DNA of 64,000 bases from Meiothermus sp. QL-1 (GCF_003351145.1 NZ_QQSV01000005.1:80214-144213); one strand, 5' to 3'. Numbered from the stretch's first letter, positions 45,025-55,082 are shown. The notes: generated from the letters alone by a model not told the origin. Numbers and translations: made by a program.

Positions 45025-45638
45025 TCGGGCAGGGAAAGCCGGCCCCGCGCCGCGGCAACGGCCAGTTCCTGTCCCAACTCCTGGCCCACCCTCTGGTAGG
45101 CCTCCACCCACTCCTCGTCGCTCAGCTCCTTGTTGGCCACAAGCTGCAAGAGCAGGTTGTAGGGGTGGCGCCCTTCCGCCAGCGCCCGTGCCCCTTCACC
45201 CAGGGTGGTGGACTCCTTGAGCTGGCGCATCAGGCCCAGGGCGTCAAACTGCACAGCGGAAAGGGGCATGAACTCCTCAGCGCCCCGGTAGACCAGGCTG
45301 CTCACCTGCTCCAAGACCTGCAGGGCCTTCTGCCGCAAGAAGACCTCTTTCAACTGCTGGCGGTGGGCCTTCAGGGCTTCCAACACCTGGGGCAGGATGG
45401 GCTCAACCCCAACCCCCAGCACCCTCCGGGCCCGCCCAAGCCAGTCTTCAAAGGAGGCGGAGGCCTCGGTGAGCTGCGCCAACACCTCAGCAGGTGGGGG
45501 GTGCCCCTGCTTCAGATCCTCGGCCAACCGGCACAGGGTCTCGCCCAGTTGGCCGAGGCGGCCTTGCAGGGCCTGGCCCTCCTCGAGCAGGCCTTCCACC
45601 TCAGGCATGCCTTTTAGATCGGCCTGTAAAGCGGACAT
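45021..45638 (-). CDS. Conserved helical protein of unknown function
   Basis: A 205-residue protein predicted almost wholly alpha-helical, with heptad-like Leu/Glu/Gln patterns ('LLEEGQALQGRLGQLGETL', 'ALKAHRQQLKEVFLRQKAL'). No family or motif was recognised. ATG 45638 is chosen because GGGAG lies just upstream and the frame beyond it runs into the neighbour's promoter. It is divergent from the deacetylase gene (53 bases apart) and may share its control. Confidence 0.7.
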   Translation of the reverse strand: MSALQADLKGMPEVEGLLEEGQALQGRLGQLGETLCRLAEDLKQGHPPPAEVLAQLTEASASFEDWLGRARRVLGVGVEPILPQVLEALKAHRQQLKEVFLRQKALQVLEQVSSLVYRGAEEFMPLSAVQFDALGLMRQLKESTTLGEGARALAEGRHPYNLLLQLVANKELSDEEWVEAYQRVGQELGQELAVAAARGRLSLPD

Positions 45639-45691
45639 GACCGACTCCCAGTTTACCGCGGTAGGCCTGGATGTAGGGTAACTTGGGGCCC

Positions 45692-46369
45692 ATGGAGCTG
45701 GACCTGCTGGTAATCGCACCCCACCCCGACGATGGAGAGCTTGGCTGTGGAGGCCTGCTGGCCCGGGCCAAAGCCGAGGGACAGAGGACCGGTATCCTCG
45801 ACCTGACCCAAGGCGAGCTGGGCTCCAAGGGCAGCGTGGCCCAGCGCGCCCGGGAGGCTGCCGAGGCCAGCCGTATCCTGGGCCTCGCGTACCGGGGCAA
45901 CCTGGGTCTGCCAGACGGGGGCCTGGCCGACAGCGGGCCCCAACGCAACGCCCTGGCCCAGGCCCTGCGGCGGCTGCGCCCGCGGGTGGTGCTGGCGCCC
46001 CTCGAGGCCGACCGTCACCCCGACCACACCGCCGCCAGCCGGCTGGCCCAGGCTGCAGTTCACCTGGCCGGCCTGCGCCAGGCCCCCCTCGAGGACCCCC
46101 CCCACCGGGTAGAGCGCCTGCTCTTCTACCCCGGCAACCACCCCGCCCTGCCCAACCTGGCCGTGGACATCTCCGACTACATCGATATCTGGGAGGACTC
46201 GGTGCGGGCCTACCGAAGCCAGTTTGAGGGGGAACGGGTCTCCGAAACCGTCCATCCCGGGGGCGTCGAGGCCCGGCGGGCCTGGCGGCGCTACTGGGGC
46301 AACCTTGTGGGGGTGGAGTACGCCGAACCCCTGGTGAGCCCCCTGCCCTGGCTGGCCCAGCCGTGGTAG
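45692..46369 (+). CDS. bshB1: LmbE/BshB-type N-acetylglucosaminyl-malate deacetylase
   Basis: A 225-residue zinc deacetylase of the LmbE family. The zinc motif is 'APHPDDGELGCGG', with 'ADRHPDHTAAS' giving the third ligand, and the 'GLPDGGLAD' and 'YRSQFEG' segments match BshB1, which makes the GlcN-malate precursor of bacillithiol. Deinococcota are known bacillithiol producers. ATG 45692 is chosen over TTG 45683. Other bsh genes are not in the window. A sugar deacetylase of another pathway is the alternative. Confidence 0.82.
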   Translation: MELDLLVIAPHPDDGELGCGGLLARAKAEGQRTGILDLTQGELGSKGSVAQRAREAAEASRILGLAYRGNLGLPDGGLADSGPQRNALAQALRRLRPRVVLAPLEADRHPDHTAASRLAQAAVHLAGLRQAPLEDPPHRVERLLFYPGNHPALPNLAVDISDYIDIWEDSVRAYRSQFEGERVSETVHPGGVEARRAWRRYWGNLVGVEYAEPLVSPLPWLAQPW

Positions 46370-46372
46370 GGG

Positions 46373-46400
46373 TTGACAGGGCTGGGGCGGGCCCTATATA
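46373..46400 (+). promoter_or_regulatory. Promoter of the ROK repressor / sugar ABC operon
   Basis: Consensus -35 TTGACA (46373-46378) and TATATA (46395-46400) with a 16-base spacer; start near 46407. Downstream, 46411-46424 holds CTAAACTTACTAAA, a direct-repeat-like A/T-rich element that could be the ROK-protein operator. Confidence 0.7.
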
Positions 46401-46441
46401 GTTCGTTCGCTAAACTTACTAAATTCCTACGGTAAGGCACC

Positions 46442-47635
46442 GTGGCCCGTCCCCTGCCCCTGGACCAGCAAAGCATCAAGCGGCAAAACCGCCGCCGGGT
46501 CCTGGAGGTCCTGCGGCGGCAGGGGCCGGTGAGCCGGGCCGGGCTGGCCCGGGCAGTGGGCCTTACCAAAAGCACCGTCTCCTCGCTGGTGCAGGAGATG
46601 ATTGCAGAGGGTCTCCTGAGCGAGGGCGACCCCCACAGCAGGGGTCTGGGACGGCCCGGCCTGCGCCTAAAGATCCGGGCCGAGAGCACGCTGGCCCTGG
46701 GGGTGGAGCTCGGGGTGGAGAACACCCAGCTCATCCTGCTCGACCTCAACAACCAGCCTCATGGAGCCTGGGAATGGGCCGAAAGCCCCCACACCCCTCT
46801 AAGCGAACGGCTGGACCGGCTGGCTGCCCAGGTACAGGCCCATGTCCCGGAGCACACCCGGCTGCTGGGGGTGGGCCTCGCCCTGCCCGGGGTGGTCCAC
46901 GAGCAAACCCTGCTCTACGCCCCCGGCCCCGGCTGGCGCAACGAACGGCCCGCTGAGCTCTTGGAGGCTCTTTTAGGGCTTCCGGTTTTGGTGGAAAACG
47001 ATGCCAATGCGGCCGCTTTGGGCGAGACCTTCTGGAACGAGCACCCCAGTCCCCTGCTCTACATCGTCCTGACCACCGGCCTGGGCACCGGGCTGGTGAT
47101 AGAAGGGCAGGTCTACCGGGGCCGCCATGGGGCGGCCGGCGAGCTGGGCCACTGGCTCCCAGCCCAGGCCCTAAGCCGAGCCGAAGCTAAAGATGCCGAG
47201 GATAGCCTCTCGCTCAGGGCCGTGGTCCAGCGCTACCAGGCAGCCAGCGGCCGCAACGAGGGCTTCCGGGAGCTCCTAAAGCAGGCTGCGCGGGAAGACC
47301 CCTATGCCCTGGAGGCCCTCAAGCGCCTAGCCGAGGAACTGGGCCGCTTCGTGGCCAACCTGTGCGTGGCTTTCGACCCAGCGGTGGTGGTGCTGGGGGG
47401 ACCCGGAGCCGAGGCCTGGCGGTGGCTCGAGGCCCCCCTGCGCCAGACCCTTCGGAACCTGGCCTTCCTGCCCCAGCACGCCGAGCTGCCCATAGGGCCC
47501 AGCGCCTTAGGACACCTAGCCCCGGCTATGGGCGCTGCCGCCTTGGTGCTGCAGCGCTTCTTAGCAAATGGTGGTACCCGGTTGCGGAGCCCGCCAATCT
47601 CCCCCCGGGCGACCTGGCCAACCATTGGCGGTTAG
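46442..47635 (+). CDS. ROK-family transcriptional repressor
   Basis: A 397-residue XylR/NagC-like regulator: winged helix-turn-helix ('[20 protein letters not shown]', '[17 protein letters not shown]') and an ROK sugar-kinase-like domain ('[14 protein letters not shown]', '[12 protein letters not shown]'). The family zinc motif is incomplete: after '[11 protein letters not shown]' the usual CxCGxxGC cysteine loop is replaced by '[16 protein letters not shown]', so no zinc is expected. The start is GTG. It is transcribed ahead of the sugar ABC genes, which it probably represses until a sugar binds. Confidence 0.88.
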   Translation: MARPLPLDQQSIKRQNRRRVLEVLRRQGPVSRAGLARAVGLTKSTVSSLVQEMIAEGLLSEGDPHSRGLGRPGLRLKIRAESTLALGVELGVENTQLILLDLNNQPHGAWEWAESPHTPLSERLDRLAAQVQAHVPEHTRLLGVGLALPGVVHEQTLLYAPGPGWRNERPAELLEALLGLPVLVENDANAAALGETFWNEHPSPLLYIVLTTGLGTGLVIEGQVYRGRHGAAGELGHWLPAQALSRAEAKDAEDSLSLRAVVQRYQAASGRNEGFRELLKQAAREDPYALEALKRLAEELGRFVANLCVAFDPAVVVLGGPGAEAWRWLEAPLRQTLRNLAFLPQHAELPIGPSALGHLAPAMGAAALVLQRFLANGGTRLRSPPISPRATWPTIGG

Positions 47636-47654
47636 CTTTTCAGGAGGTCTGGTT

Positions 47655-48890
47655 ATGAGGAAGTTCTGGTTGAGTCTGCTTTTGCTTCTCGGTTCTTTGG
47701 GGCTGGCGCAGTCGGGCCGGCTGGAGATCTTCTCCTGGTGGGCCGGCGACGAGGGCCCGGCCCTGCAGGCCCTGATCGACCTCTACAAAAAGCGCTATCC
47801 AGGCGTGGAGGTCATCAACGCCACCGTGACCGGCGGGGCCGGGGTAAACGCTAAGGCTGTCCTCAAAACCCGGATGCTGGGCGGCAACCCCCCCGACAGC
47901 TTCCAGGTGCACGCCGGCCAGGAGCTCATCGGCACCTGGGTGGTGGCCGACCGGATGGAGGACCTGACCCCTCTCTTCCGCCAGGAGGGCTGGCTGGACA
48001 AGTTCCCCAAGGGCCTGCTGGACCTTCTCTCCTATAAGGGCAAGATCTACAGCGTGCCCGTCAACATCCACCGCTCCAACGTGATGTGGTACGTACCGGC
48101 CAGGCTGCGGGAGTGGGGGGTGCAGCCGCCCAAGACCTGGAACGAGTTCCTCACGGCCTGCCAGACCCTCAAGGCCAAGGGCCTGGAGGCCCCGCTGGCC
48201 CTGGGAGAGAACTGGACCCAGCAGCACCTCTGGGAATCGGTGGCCCTGGGGGTGCTGGGGGCAGCCGACTACGCCAACCTCTGGGCCGGCAAGCTGCGCT
48301 TCACCGACCCCAAGGCGGTGGCGGTCTGGAACACCTTTGGCCGGGTGCTGGACTGCGCCAACAAGGACGCCGCAGGGCTTAGCTGGCAGCAGGCGGTGGA
48401 CCGGGTGCTGGAAGGCAAGGCTGCTTTCAACATCATGGGCGACTGGGCGGCCGGCTACATGACCACCACCAAGGGCCTGAAGCCCGGCGAGGGCTTCGGC
48501 TGGGCCCCGGCCCCAAGCACCGCAGGGGTGTTCATGATGCTCTCCGACTCCTTCGGGCTGCCCAAGGGGGCCAGAAACCGCACCAACGCCCTCAACTGGT
48601 TGCGCCTGCTGGGCTCCAAGGAGGGCCAGGACACCTTCAATCCCCTCAAGGGATCCATTGCTGCCCGCACCGACTCCGATCCCAGCAAGTACAACGCCTA
48701 CCTTCAGGCGGCCATGCGCGACTGGAAGAGCAACCGCATCGTGGGCTCGCTGGTGCACGGCGCGGTGGCACCTGAGTCGTTCATGAGCCAGTTCGGCACC
48801 GTGATGGAGATCTACCTCTCCGGCCGCAACGCCCAGGCTGCAGCCAACGCCGCCCAGGCCATCGCCAACCAGGTGCGCCTGGGCCAGTAA
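47655..48890 (+). CDS. Glucose/galactose-type ABC transporter substrate-binding protein
   Basis: A 411-residue exported protein (signal [19 protein letters not shown]). The mature sequence '[19 protein letters not shown]' and '[20 protein letters not shown]', '[11 protein letters not shown]' and '[17 protein letters not shown]' closely follow the Thermus thermophilus glucose/galactose-binding protein. AGGAGG precedes the ATG. The frame is open further upstream into the ROK gene but the signal peptide fixes the start. A hairpin follows it, as usual for abundant binding proteins. Confidence 0.93.
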   Translation: MRKFWLSLLLLLGSLGLAQSGRLEIFSWWAGDEGPALQALIDLYKKRYPGVEVINATVTGGAGVNAKAVLKTRMLGGNPPDSFQVHAGQELIGTWVVADRMEDLTPLFRQEGWLDKFPKGLLDLLSYKGKIYSVPVNIHRSNVMWYVPARLREWGVQPPKTWNEFLTACQTLKAKGLEAPLALGENWTQQHLWESVALGVLGAADYANLWAGKLRFTDPKAVAVWNTFGRVLDCANKDAAGLSWQQAVDRVLEGKAAFNIMGDWAAGYMTTTKGLKPGEGFGWAPAPSTAGVFMMLSDSFGLPKGARNRTNALNWLRLLGSKEGQDTFNPLKGSIAARTDSDPSKYNAYLQAAMRDWKSNRIVGSLVHGAVAPESFMSQFGTVMEIYLSGRNAQAAANAAQAIANQVRLGQ

Positions 48891-48896
48891 ACCCGA

Positions 48897-48923
48897 GGGG
48901 CAGGCCAGATGGCCTGCCCCTTT
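48897..48923 (+). terminator. Attenuating hairpin after the sugar-binding-protein gene
   Basis: GGGGCAGGCCA (48897-48907) and TGGCCTGCCCC (48910-48920) are perfect complements followed by TTT. It should stop part of the transcripts and give more binding protein than permease. It also shows that the ATG at 48909 lies in the loop and is not the permease start. Confidence 0.8.
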
Positions 48924-48935
48924 GCCACAAAAACC

Positions 48936-50063
48936 ATGACGCGTTTTTTCAGAAAAAAAGACAACTTCTACGGGTTCCTGGTCATCCTGCCCTCGCTCGT
49001 GCTGCTGGGGGTTTTCGTGTATGGCTTCATCCTCCAGACCTTCCTCACCTCCCTCACCGACTGGGGCAGGGACCCTGCCCAGGCCCTCTCGGCCAACCCC
49101 CAGATCCGCTTCATCGGTTTTGAAAACTACCGCGAGCTCTTCACCGGCTTTGTGGACGCCCGCTTTCGCCAGGACCTAGCCAACCTGTTTTTCTTCACGG
49201 TTTTCTTCCTCATAGGCTGCTTGGGGCTGGGCCTCGCGCTGGCCATTGCCCTGGACCGGGGACCCCGGGGAGAGGGTTTTTTCCGCACGGTCTTCCTCTT
49301 TCCCATGGCGCTTTCGTTCATTGTGACCGGCACCATCTGGCGCTGGATGCTGCAGCCCGAGGGCGGCGTCAACCAGCTCCCTACCCTGGTGGGTCTGCCC
49401 AAGGGCGACTTCGCCTGGCTCACCAGCCGCGAGCAGGTCTGGCGGTTTAGCTGGAACGACCTGCCCTTCTTCACCGCCTTGGTGGTGGGGCTGGTGCTGG
49501 CCTTCGTGGCCGTCTCGGCTTTCTGCGGGGGGCAGGGGCGGCGGGGGGTGGTCGCTGCAATCTCAGCGGCCCTGGTGCTTTTGTGGGGCTTTACCCTCGG
49601 GCGCAGCCTGCAGCCGCTGCCCTACGACGAGTACCACGGTTTCAACCTGGCTCTCATCGGAATCATCCTGGCCGCGGTCTGGCAGATGTCGGGGTACACC
49701 ATGGCGCTCTACCTGGCCGGCCTCCGGGGTATTCCCGAGGAGCTGCGCGAGGCCGCGCGGGTGGACGGGGCCAGCGAGTGGCAGCTTTACCGCTACGTCA
49801 TCTTCCCCCTGCTGGCCCCCATCACCCTTTCGGCCATGATCATCCTGGGCCATATCTCGCTCAAAATCTTCGACCTGGTCTTCGCCATGGCTGGACCCGA
49901 CAACGCCCCCACCGACGTACCGGCGCTTCTTATGTACATCACCACCTTCCGCGCCAACCAGATTGCCAAGGGCGCGGCCATCGGCATCATCCTGCTGGTG
50001 ATGGTGGCCCTGGTAATCGTGCCCTATCTCTACCGCCAGCTCAGAAGCGAGGTGCGGCGATGA
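48936..50063 (+). CDS. Sugar ABC transporter permease (MalF/UgpA type)
   Basis: A 375-residue inner-membrane permease with about eight helices; the coupling-loop EAA motif is '[20 protein letters not shown]'. The centre is extended by two helices ('[20 protein letters not shown]' region) compared with minimal 300-residue permeases. The start at 48936 (MTRFFRKK) is chosen because the upstream ATG lies in a terminator loop. It overlaps the second permease gene (ATGATG). Confidence 0.93.
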   Translation: MTRFFRKKDNFYGFLVILPSLVLLGVFVYGFILQTFLTSLTDWGRDPAQALSANPQIRFIGFENYRELFTGFVDARFRQDLANLFFFTVFFLIGCLGLGLALAIALDRGPRGEGFFRTVFLFPMALSFIVTGTIWRWMLQPEGGVNQLPTLVGLPKGDFAWLTSREQVWRFSWNDLPFFTALVVGLVLAFVAVSAFCGGQGRRGVVAAISAALVLLWGFTLGRSLQPLPYDEYHGFNLALIGIILAAVWQMSGYTMALYLAGLRGIPEELREAARVDGASEWQLYRYVIFPLLAPITLSAMIILGHISLKIFDLVFAMAGPDNAPTDVPALLMYITTFRANQIAKGAAIGIILLVMVALVIVPYLYRQLRSEVRR

Positions 50064-50872
50064 TGGGGCGCATAGTGCAGTATGCGCTTTTGTTCCTGGC
50101 CACGGTCTTCTTCCTGCTGCCCGTTTACCTGGTGGTCGTCACCGCCTTCAAGGAGCCCGCGGCCATCAGCCTGAGCACCACCTGGCAGCCCCCCGAGCGC
50201 TGGTACTGGGAAAGCTTCACCCAGGCCTGGACAGCTTTCGCGCCCAAGCTACAAAACAGCTTCTTCCTCACCGTTACCGCCACCCTTCTTTCGGCCCTGA
50301 TGGGTTCCCTGAACGGGTATGTGCTGGCCAAGTGGCGCTTCCCGGGGGCCCACATCGTCTTCCCCCTGATGCTTTTCGGGATGTTCATCCCCTATCAGGC
50401 CGTTCTGATTCCCCTTTTCCAGTTCATCCGCGACATAGGGCTCGGGGGCAGCCTGTGGGGGCTTATCCTGGTGCACGTGGTCTATGGGCTGCCCATCACC
50501 ACCCTCATCTTCCGCAACTACTATGCCGAGATTCCCGACGAGCTCGTGGAGGCGGCCCGCATGGACGGGGCCGGATTTTTCGGCATCTACCGCCACGTGG
50601 TCCTGCCCCTTTCGCTGCCCGGGTTCGTGGTGGTGGTCATATGGCAGTTCACCCAGATCTGGAATGAGTTTCTGTTCGCGGTTACGCTGGTGAGCAGCCC
50701 AGCCAACCAGCCCATCACGGTAGCCCTGGCCCAGCTTGCGGGGGGGGAGGCGGTGAAGTGGAATCTCCCCATGGCCGGGGCCCTGCTGGCAGCCCTGCCC
50801 ACCCTGCTGGTCTACATCTTCCTGGGCCGCTACTTCATTCGCGGGCTGCTGGCCGGCTCGGTCAAGGGATGA
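50060..50872 (+). CDS. Sugar ABC transporter permease (MalG/UgpE type)
   Basis: A 270-residue permease with six helices; EAA motif '[20 protein letters not shown]'. The N-terminus '[15 protein letters not shown]' is typical of the MalG side. It overlaps the preceding permease by 4 bases. No ATP-binding subunit gene follows, so a shared MalK/MsiK-type ATPase encoded elsewhere is presumed. Confidence 0.94.
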   Translation: MMGRIVQYALLFLATVFFLLPVYLVVVTAFKEPAAISLSTTWQPPERWYWESFTQAWTAFAPKLQNSFFLTVTATLLSALMGSLNGYVLAKWRFPGAHIVFPLMLFGMFIPYQAVLIPLFQFIRDIGLGGSLWGLILVHVVYGLPITTLIFRNYYAEIPDELVEAARMDGAGFFGIYRHVVLPLSLPGFVVVVIWQFTQIWNEFLFAVTLVSSPANQPITVALAQLAGGEAVKWNLPMAGALLAALPTLLVYIFLGRYFIRGLLAGSVKG

Positions 50873-50918
50873 GGGACAATTGCCCAGCAGGGCAGGCCAT
50901 AATCTGAGGGAGGTCGGA

Positions 50919-52037
50919 ATGCTGAGCGAGGAGCACATCGGCCACATCCGCACGCTTGCCCCCCCGCTGCTCTCGCTCTACCTGAGCGTCAACCCAGCCC
51001 GCCCGGAGAACCAGGGCCGGGCCTATCTCCTACGGGCCCGCGAGGCCATGGAGGCCACCGGGGCGCCCCCAGAGGTGCGCCAGCGGGTGCTGGCAGCCCT
51101 GGAGGAGCCACCCCGGGCCAAGACCCGGGCGCTGTTCGCCACCGCCGATAGGCTGGAGGCCTACGACCTGCAGGTGGAGCTGCCTTTGCTCGAGGGGGTG
51201 GAGGCTCACTGGGGCGAGCCCTATCTGACCCCTCTCCTGTACGTGCTGGACGAGTATGAGCGGGTAGGGGTGGTGTTCCTGGACAGCGAGAAGTGGCGCC
51301 TGTTCGAGGTTTACTTAGGGGAGATAGAGGAGATTTCCGGGGCCTTCCGGGCGGTGGACCCGCAGGCCTGGCGGCGGCTCACCCAGGACCAGACCGGGCG
51401 GCGCTATGGCCCCGGGGGAGCTCAGCGGGCTGCCCCCGACACCGACCACCTCGAGCAGCGGCTTGCGGTCTGGACCCAGCGCTTCTACAAAGAGGCCGCA
51501 GCCCAGCTCGAGCAGGCCATGCGGGAGCGCGGCCTGGGCCGGCTCATCCTGATGGGGCCCAAGGCCGAGGTCTCGGCCTTCGAGGCCGCGCTTCCCCGAA
51601 GGCTGCGGGAAAGGGTGGCCGCCACCCTGCCCTCCCTGCCTTCTCCCAACGCCCAGGCCAGCGAGGTGCTGCGAGCGGTGGAGGAGGTGCTGGAACCGCT
51701 CGAGCGGGCGCGGGAGGTCCGGCTGCTGGAGGAGCTGGTCGAGCGGGGGGTGGCCGGGCTGGAGCAAACCCTGGAGCTCCTGCAGCAAGGACGGCTGCAC
51801 ACCCTGGTGGCCCCATGGAGGCCCGCAGGGCGGGTCTACCAGGCCCAGGACGGCTGGGTTGCCCTCAGCCCCGAGGCGGCCAGGGCCCACGGCGAGCCCA
51901 TACGGGAGCTCGAGCTCAAGCAGGTCCTCCCTGAGCTGACCGCCGCCTATGGCACCCGCCTGGAACTCGTGCGGGGCCCGGCTGAAGAGCGCTTGCGCCA
52001 GGAGCTGGGCGGGCTGGCCGGGCTTCTCCGCTGGTAG
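50919..52037 (+). CDS. Bacterial eRF1-like (baeRF/VLRF1-type) protein
   Basis: A 372-residue protein whose central part (about residues 110-300) has the baeRF pattern: a strand pair 'VGVVFLDSEKWRLFEVYLGEIEEI' (split at residues 117-140), a glycine loop GPGGAQR (164-170), a long helix and 'LILMGPKAEVSAFEAALP'. In the superfamily the loop carries a GGQ- or GxxQ-like motif that enters the peptidyl-transferase centre; here G166-G167-A168-Q169 could serve. A role in ribosome rescue is inferred. The ATG at 50919 follows GAGGGAGG. Confidence 0.75.
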   Translation: MLSEEHIGHIRTLAPPLLSLYLSVNPARPENQGRAYLLRAREAMEATGAPPEVRQRVLAALEEPPRAKTRALFATADRLEAYDLQVELPLLEGVEAHWGEPYLTPLLYVLDEYERVGVVFLDSEKWRLFEVYLGEIEEISGAFRAVDPQAWRRLTQDQTGRRYGPGGAQRAAPDTDHLEQRLAVWTQRFYKEAAAQLEQAMRERGLGRLILMGPKAEVSAFEAALPRRLRERVAATLPSLPSPNAQASEVLRAVEEVLEPLERAREVRLLEELVERGVAGLEQTLELLQQGRLHTLVAPWRPAGRVYQAQDGWVALSPEAARAHGEPIRELELKQVLPELTAAYGTRLELVRGPAEERLRQELGGLAGLLRW

Positions 52038-52046
52038 GTTGTAGCC

Positions 52047-52916
52047 ATGCAAAAAATCCTGATTGCCCTGGACTCCTCCTCCTGCAGCGAGCGGGCCGGC
52101 CGGGTAGGCCTGGCCTTTGCGAAAGCCCTCGGGAGCCAGGTGGTGGCCACTCACGTCTTAAAGCCAACAGAAGACCTAACCCAGGCCCAGCGGGTGCTGG
52201 AACCCTGGGTGGCCATTGCCCAGCAGATGGGCCTCTCCCTCCAAACCAAGCCCCTGCAGGCCGAGGGGGTGGCCGAGGGCATCGTTGAGCTGGCCCAGGA
52301 GATCCGGGCCGACCTCATCGTGATGGGCACCCACGGGCGGGAAGGCCTGCCCCGCCTGATGCTGGGCAGCGTGGCCGAGCGGGTGAGCCGGCTGGCCCCC
52401 ATGCCGGTGATGCTGGTTCGGGGCAACGGAGAGGTAGAACCCCACGCCGGCCTCTTTGAGCGCATCCTGGCCCCCATCGACGGCAGCCAGGCCGGAAGAC
52501 AGGCCTTTGCCCTGGCCGACTGGCTGGCCCAGCGGCTGGGAGCCGAGCTGCAGGTCCTGCACGTGGTGCCCTCCCTACCCACCCCGGTGGGGGAGCCCTG
52601 GGCTGGGCCGGGGGCCATACCCATCTATAGCTGGGAAGAGGCCCGCAAGGCCCTGGAGGCCGAGGGGCAGGCCATCCTGGAGGGCGCGCGCCGGCTGGCT
52701 CGAGCCCCCAGGCTCACCACCCATCTGCGCAAGGCCCAAGGCCGGCGGGAGGCCGCGGTCATCGTGGAGTTCGCCCGCGAGCAGCACAGCGACCTTATCG
52801 TGATGGGCACCCATGGGCGCACCGGGCTGGAGCGCTGGCTGCTAGGCAGCGTGGCCGAAGGGGTAGCCCACCACGCCCCGGTGCCGCTTTTGCTGGTGCG
52901 CCCCACCCCGGCATAG
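52047..52916 (+). CDS. Tandem universal stress protein
   Basis: A 289-residue protein of two UspA domains (about 1-145 and 150-289). Each ends in the ATP-binding loop: 'VMGTHGREGLPRLMLGS' and 'VMGTHGRTGLERWLLGS', followed by 'PVMLVRG' and 'PLLLVRP'. Both loops are intact, so ATP binding is expected. It starts 9 bases after the baeRF-like gene and may be co-transcribed. Confidence 0.93.
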   Translation: MQKILIALDSSSCSERAGRVGLAFAKALGSQVVATHVLKPTEDLTQAQRVLEPWVAIAQQMGLSLQTKPLQAEGVAEGIVELAQEIRADLIVMGTHGREGLPRLMLGSVAERVSRLAPMPVMLVRGNGEVEPHAGLFERILAPIDGSQAGRQAFALADWLAQRLGAELQVLHVVPSLPTPVGEPWAGPGAIPIYSWEEARKALEAEGQAILEGARRLARAPRLTTHLRKAQGRREAAVIVEFAREQHSDLIVMGTHGRTGLERWLLGSVAEGVAHHAPVPLLLVRPTPA

Positions 52917-52931
52917 CCCCGACCCGCACCG

Positions 52932-55082
52932 CTAGCGCACCCGCTCCAGGTACCGCCAGCCGAGGCCCGCCAGGCCCACCTGGCCCTGGTAAACCCGGCC
53001 CTCCACCGCATCCCGCCACCGGCCCTCGGGCAGCGGCAAGCCCACCGGCCCGACGCTGTTGTTGAAGGCCGCCAGCACCTCGCCCACCCCCGGCTCGCCG
53101 CGCAGAAAAGCCAGCAGGGAGCCCTCGCCCAGGTAGGTGCGGAAGAGCGGGCTTTGGAAGGCTTTTAGCTGGCCCTTGAGGCGGCCCAGCAGTTGGTAGT
53201 GGCGCAGCACCTCGGCCCGGCACCGGTCCCACTGAAGCGGATACCGGTACAGCTCGTTCACCGGCCACTGCCCCCGCTCGCCGGTAAAACCGCACTCCTC
53301 GCCCTGGAAGATGAACGAGGCCCCCGGCAGGGCGTAGAGCAGGGCCGAGGCCAGCCTGAGCCGGGCCAGGGCCTCGGGCGAAGGGGTGTCGCGCAGCCCC
53401 CCGCCCCCCAGGTCGGTCAGCACCCGCTGGGTGTCGTGCGAGCCGATCAGGTTGAAGCCCATGGCCGCCACCGCCTCGGGGTAGGCGGCGTAGACCCGCG
53501 CGAGCTCGTTCAGGGCCCGCCGCCCATGCTGCAAAGGCCCGCCCCTAGCGAAGCCCAGCGCACCTCCAAAAGCCGGGGGCGAACCCCCGCGGCCTAAGGT
53601 GTAGTTCATCAGCGAGTCGAACTGGTCGCCTTGCAGGTACTCCGGGCGCAGATCCCAGACCTCCCCCACCAGGTACACCTCGGGCTTCAGGGCCTTGAGC
53701 TCGGCCCGCCAGCGCCGCACAAACCCAGGGTCCACTTCGTTGGCCACGTCCATCCGGATGCCGTCGAAGCCAAAGTTGAGCCAGAACTTGGAGACCCGGA
53801 TCAAATAGTCCTGCACCTCGGGGTTGGCGGTGTTGAGCTTGGGTAGGCTGCCCAGGTCGGCCCAGCCCACATAGGCCCGCCCATCCCCGGGGGTGAAGGG
53901 CCACCGACGGACGAAGTACCAGTTCCAGTAGCGCGACCCGGGCCCTTTTTTGACCACGTCCTGAAAGGCCCAGTGCCCCAGGCCGGTGTGGTTGGGCACG
54001 AAGTCGAAGATGACCTTGATGCCCTGCCGCTTTAGCTCGGCCAGCACCCGCCGCAAAAGGGCGTTGTCGCCCAGGCGGGGGGCCACCCGCACGTAGTCGT
54101 GGGTGTCGTAGCCGTGGGCCGAGCCCGAATCGAAGAGGGGGTTGAAGTACACCAGGTTCACCCCCAGCGCTTTGAGGTGCGGCAGGCGCTGCAAGACCCC
54201 GGCCAGGTCGCCGCCGTAGTACTGCTGGCAGCAGTGGTAATCCCCCGGCGGGTCGGTCCAGCGTGAGAGGTAGGGCAGCCTGCCCGTCCAGGTTTTATCG
54301 AAGCGGGCCTGGCTGGTTTCCAGGGCCCGGCGGTCGTTCCTGGGGTCGCCGTTCCAGAAGCGGTCGGGGAAAATCTGGTAGCCCACCCGCCCCGCCACCC
54401 AGTCCACCGCGCGGAAGGGCTCCGCGGGGATTTGGTAGGGGCCAAAGGTCTGTTCCCGGCCCTCCTTGTCCACCACCTGAATACGGTAGGCCCTCACCGC
54501 AAGCGGCAGCGCCGCCCGCCACATCTCCCCCTCCGCCAAAACGAGCTGCCGAACCATGGGGTAGGGGCGGTCGGCCAGCACCACCGCCGAGCGGAGCTGG
54601 CCCCCCGGTACCCACAAGCGCACCGAGAGCTGGCCTGCGGCCACGGAGACGAAACGCGGGTTTCCCGGGTCGTGCTCGAGCCAGGGCTCCTCAGAAACCG
54701 AGGGGGCCCCGGTGTCGCGGCCAACCTCCCGCACCGCATTTCTCCCACCCTGGCCGTCGTCCACGCAGCCCTGGGCCTCGAGGTCTACCTGCGGGGTGCC
54801 GAAGGTTTCGTCCTCGCACATGTCGCGGGGCCACTGCCCGTTTATAAAGAACTTGTACTGCACCGGGCCGGGGGGCAGTTCCACCGTCACCTGCCAGACC
54901 CCCTCCTCGGTTTTTTGCATGGGCAGCTCGGCCCAGTTGTTGAAGCTTCCGCGCAGACTCACCGAGCGCACCTCGAGGCCATAGGGAGGGTCGTAGGTGA
55001 AGGTGACGGCAATTTTCTGCTGGGCCCACGAAAAACCCAGCACGAGCAACGCCGGTAAAACCCAACCCTTCAGTCCACCCAC
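52932..55082 (-). CDS. Secreted GH13 alpha-amylase / neopullulanase-type enzyme
   Basis: A 716-residue exported glycoside hydrolase. After a signal peptide (ending near GFSWA) comes an N-terminal glycogen-binding-like domain ('VSLRGSFNNWAELPM'), a linker domain, the catalytic barrel and a C-terminal beta domain. The four conserved regions are visible: 'FDFVPNH', 'GFDGIRMDVANEV' (nucleophile Asp), 'YLVGEVW' (acid Glu) and 'LIGSHDTQR' (Asp). The GTG at 55082 is 6 bases after GGAGG; GTG 55088 is an alternative. It breaks down external starch or pullulan for the uptake systems. Confidence 0.92.
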   Translation of the reverse strand: MGGLKGWVLPALLVLGFSWAQQKIAVTFTYDPPYGLEVRSVSLRGSFNNWAELPMQKTEEGVWQVTVELPPGPVQYKFFINGQWPRDMCEDETFGTPQVDLEAQGCVDDGQGGRNAVREVGRDTGAPSVSEEPWLEHDPGNPRFVSVAAGQLSVRLWVPGGQLRSAVVLADRPYPMVRQLVLAEGEMWRAALPLAVRAYRIQVVDKEGREQTFGPYQIPAEPFRAVDWVAGRVGYQIFPDRFWNGDPRNDRRALETSQARFDKTWTGRLPYLSRWTDPPGDYHCCQQYYGGDLAGVLQRLPHLKALGVNLVYFNPLFDSGSAHGYDTHDYVRVAPRLGDNALLRRVLAELKRQGIKVIFDFVPNHTGLGHWAFQDVVKKGPGSRYWNWYFVRRWPFTPGDGRAYVGWADLGSLPKLNTANPEVQDYLIRVSKFWLNFGFDGIRMDVANEVDPGFVRRWRAELKALKPEVYLVGEVWDLRPEYLQGDQFDSLMNYTLGRGGSPPAFGGALGFARGGPLQHGRRALNELARVYAAYPEAVAAMGFNLIGSHDTQRVLTDLGGGGLRDTPSPEALARLRLASALLYALPGASFIFQGEECGFTGERGQWPVNELYRYPLQWDRCRAEVLRHYQLLGRLKGQLKAFQSPLFRTYLGEGSLLAFLRGEPGVGEVLAAFNNSVGPVGLPLPEGRWRDAVEGRVYQGQVGLAGLGWRYLERVR

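Noticed and set aside
48909..48935. Nine extra N-terminal residues on the first sugar permease
   Set aside because: The ATG lies inside the loop of a perfect terminator hairpin and the peptide just translates that hairpin.
49583..50059. Upstream extension of the second permease frame
   Set aside because: It overlaps the first permease out of frame; the coupled ATGATG at 50060 is the natural start.
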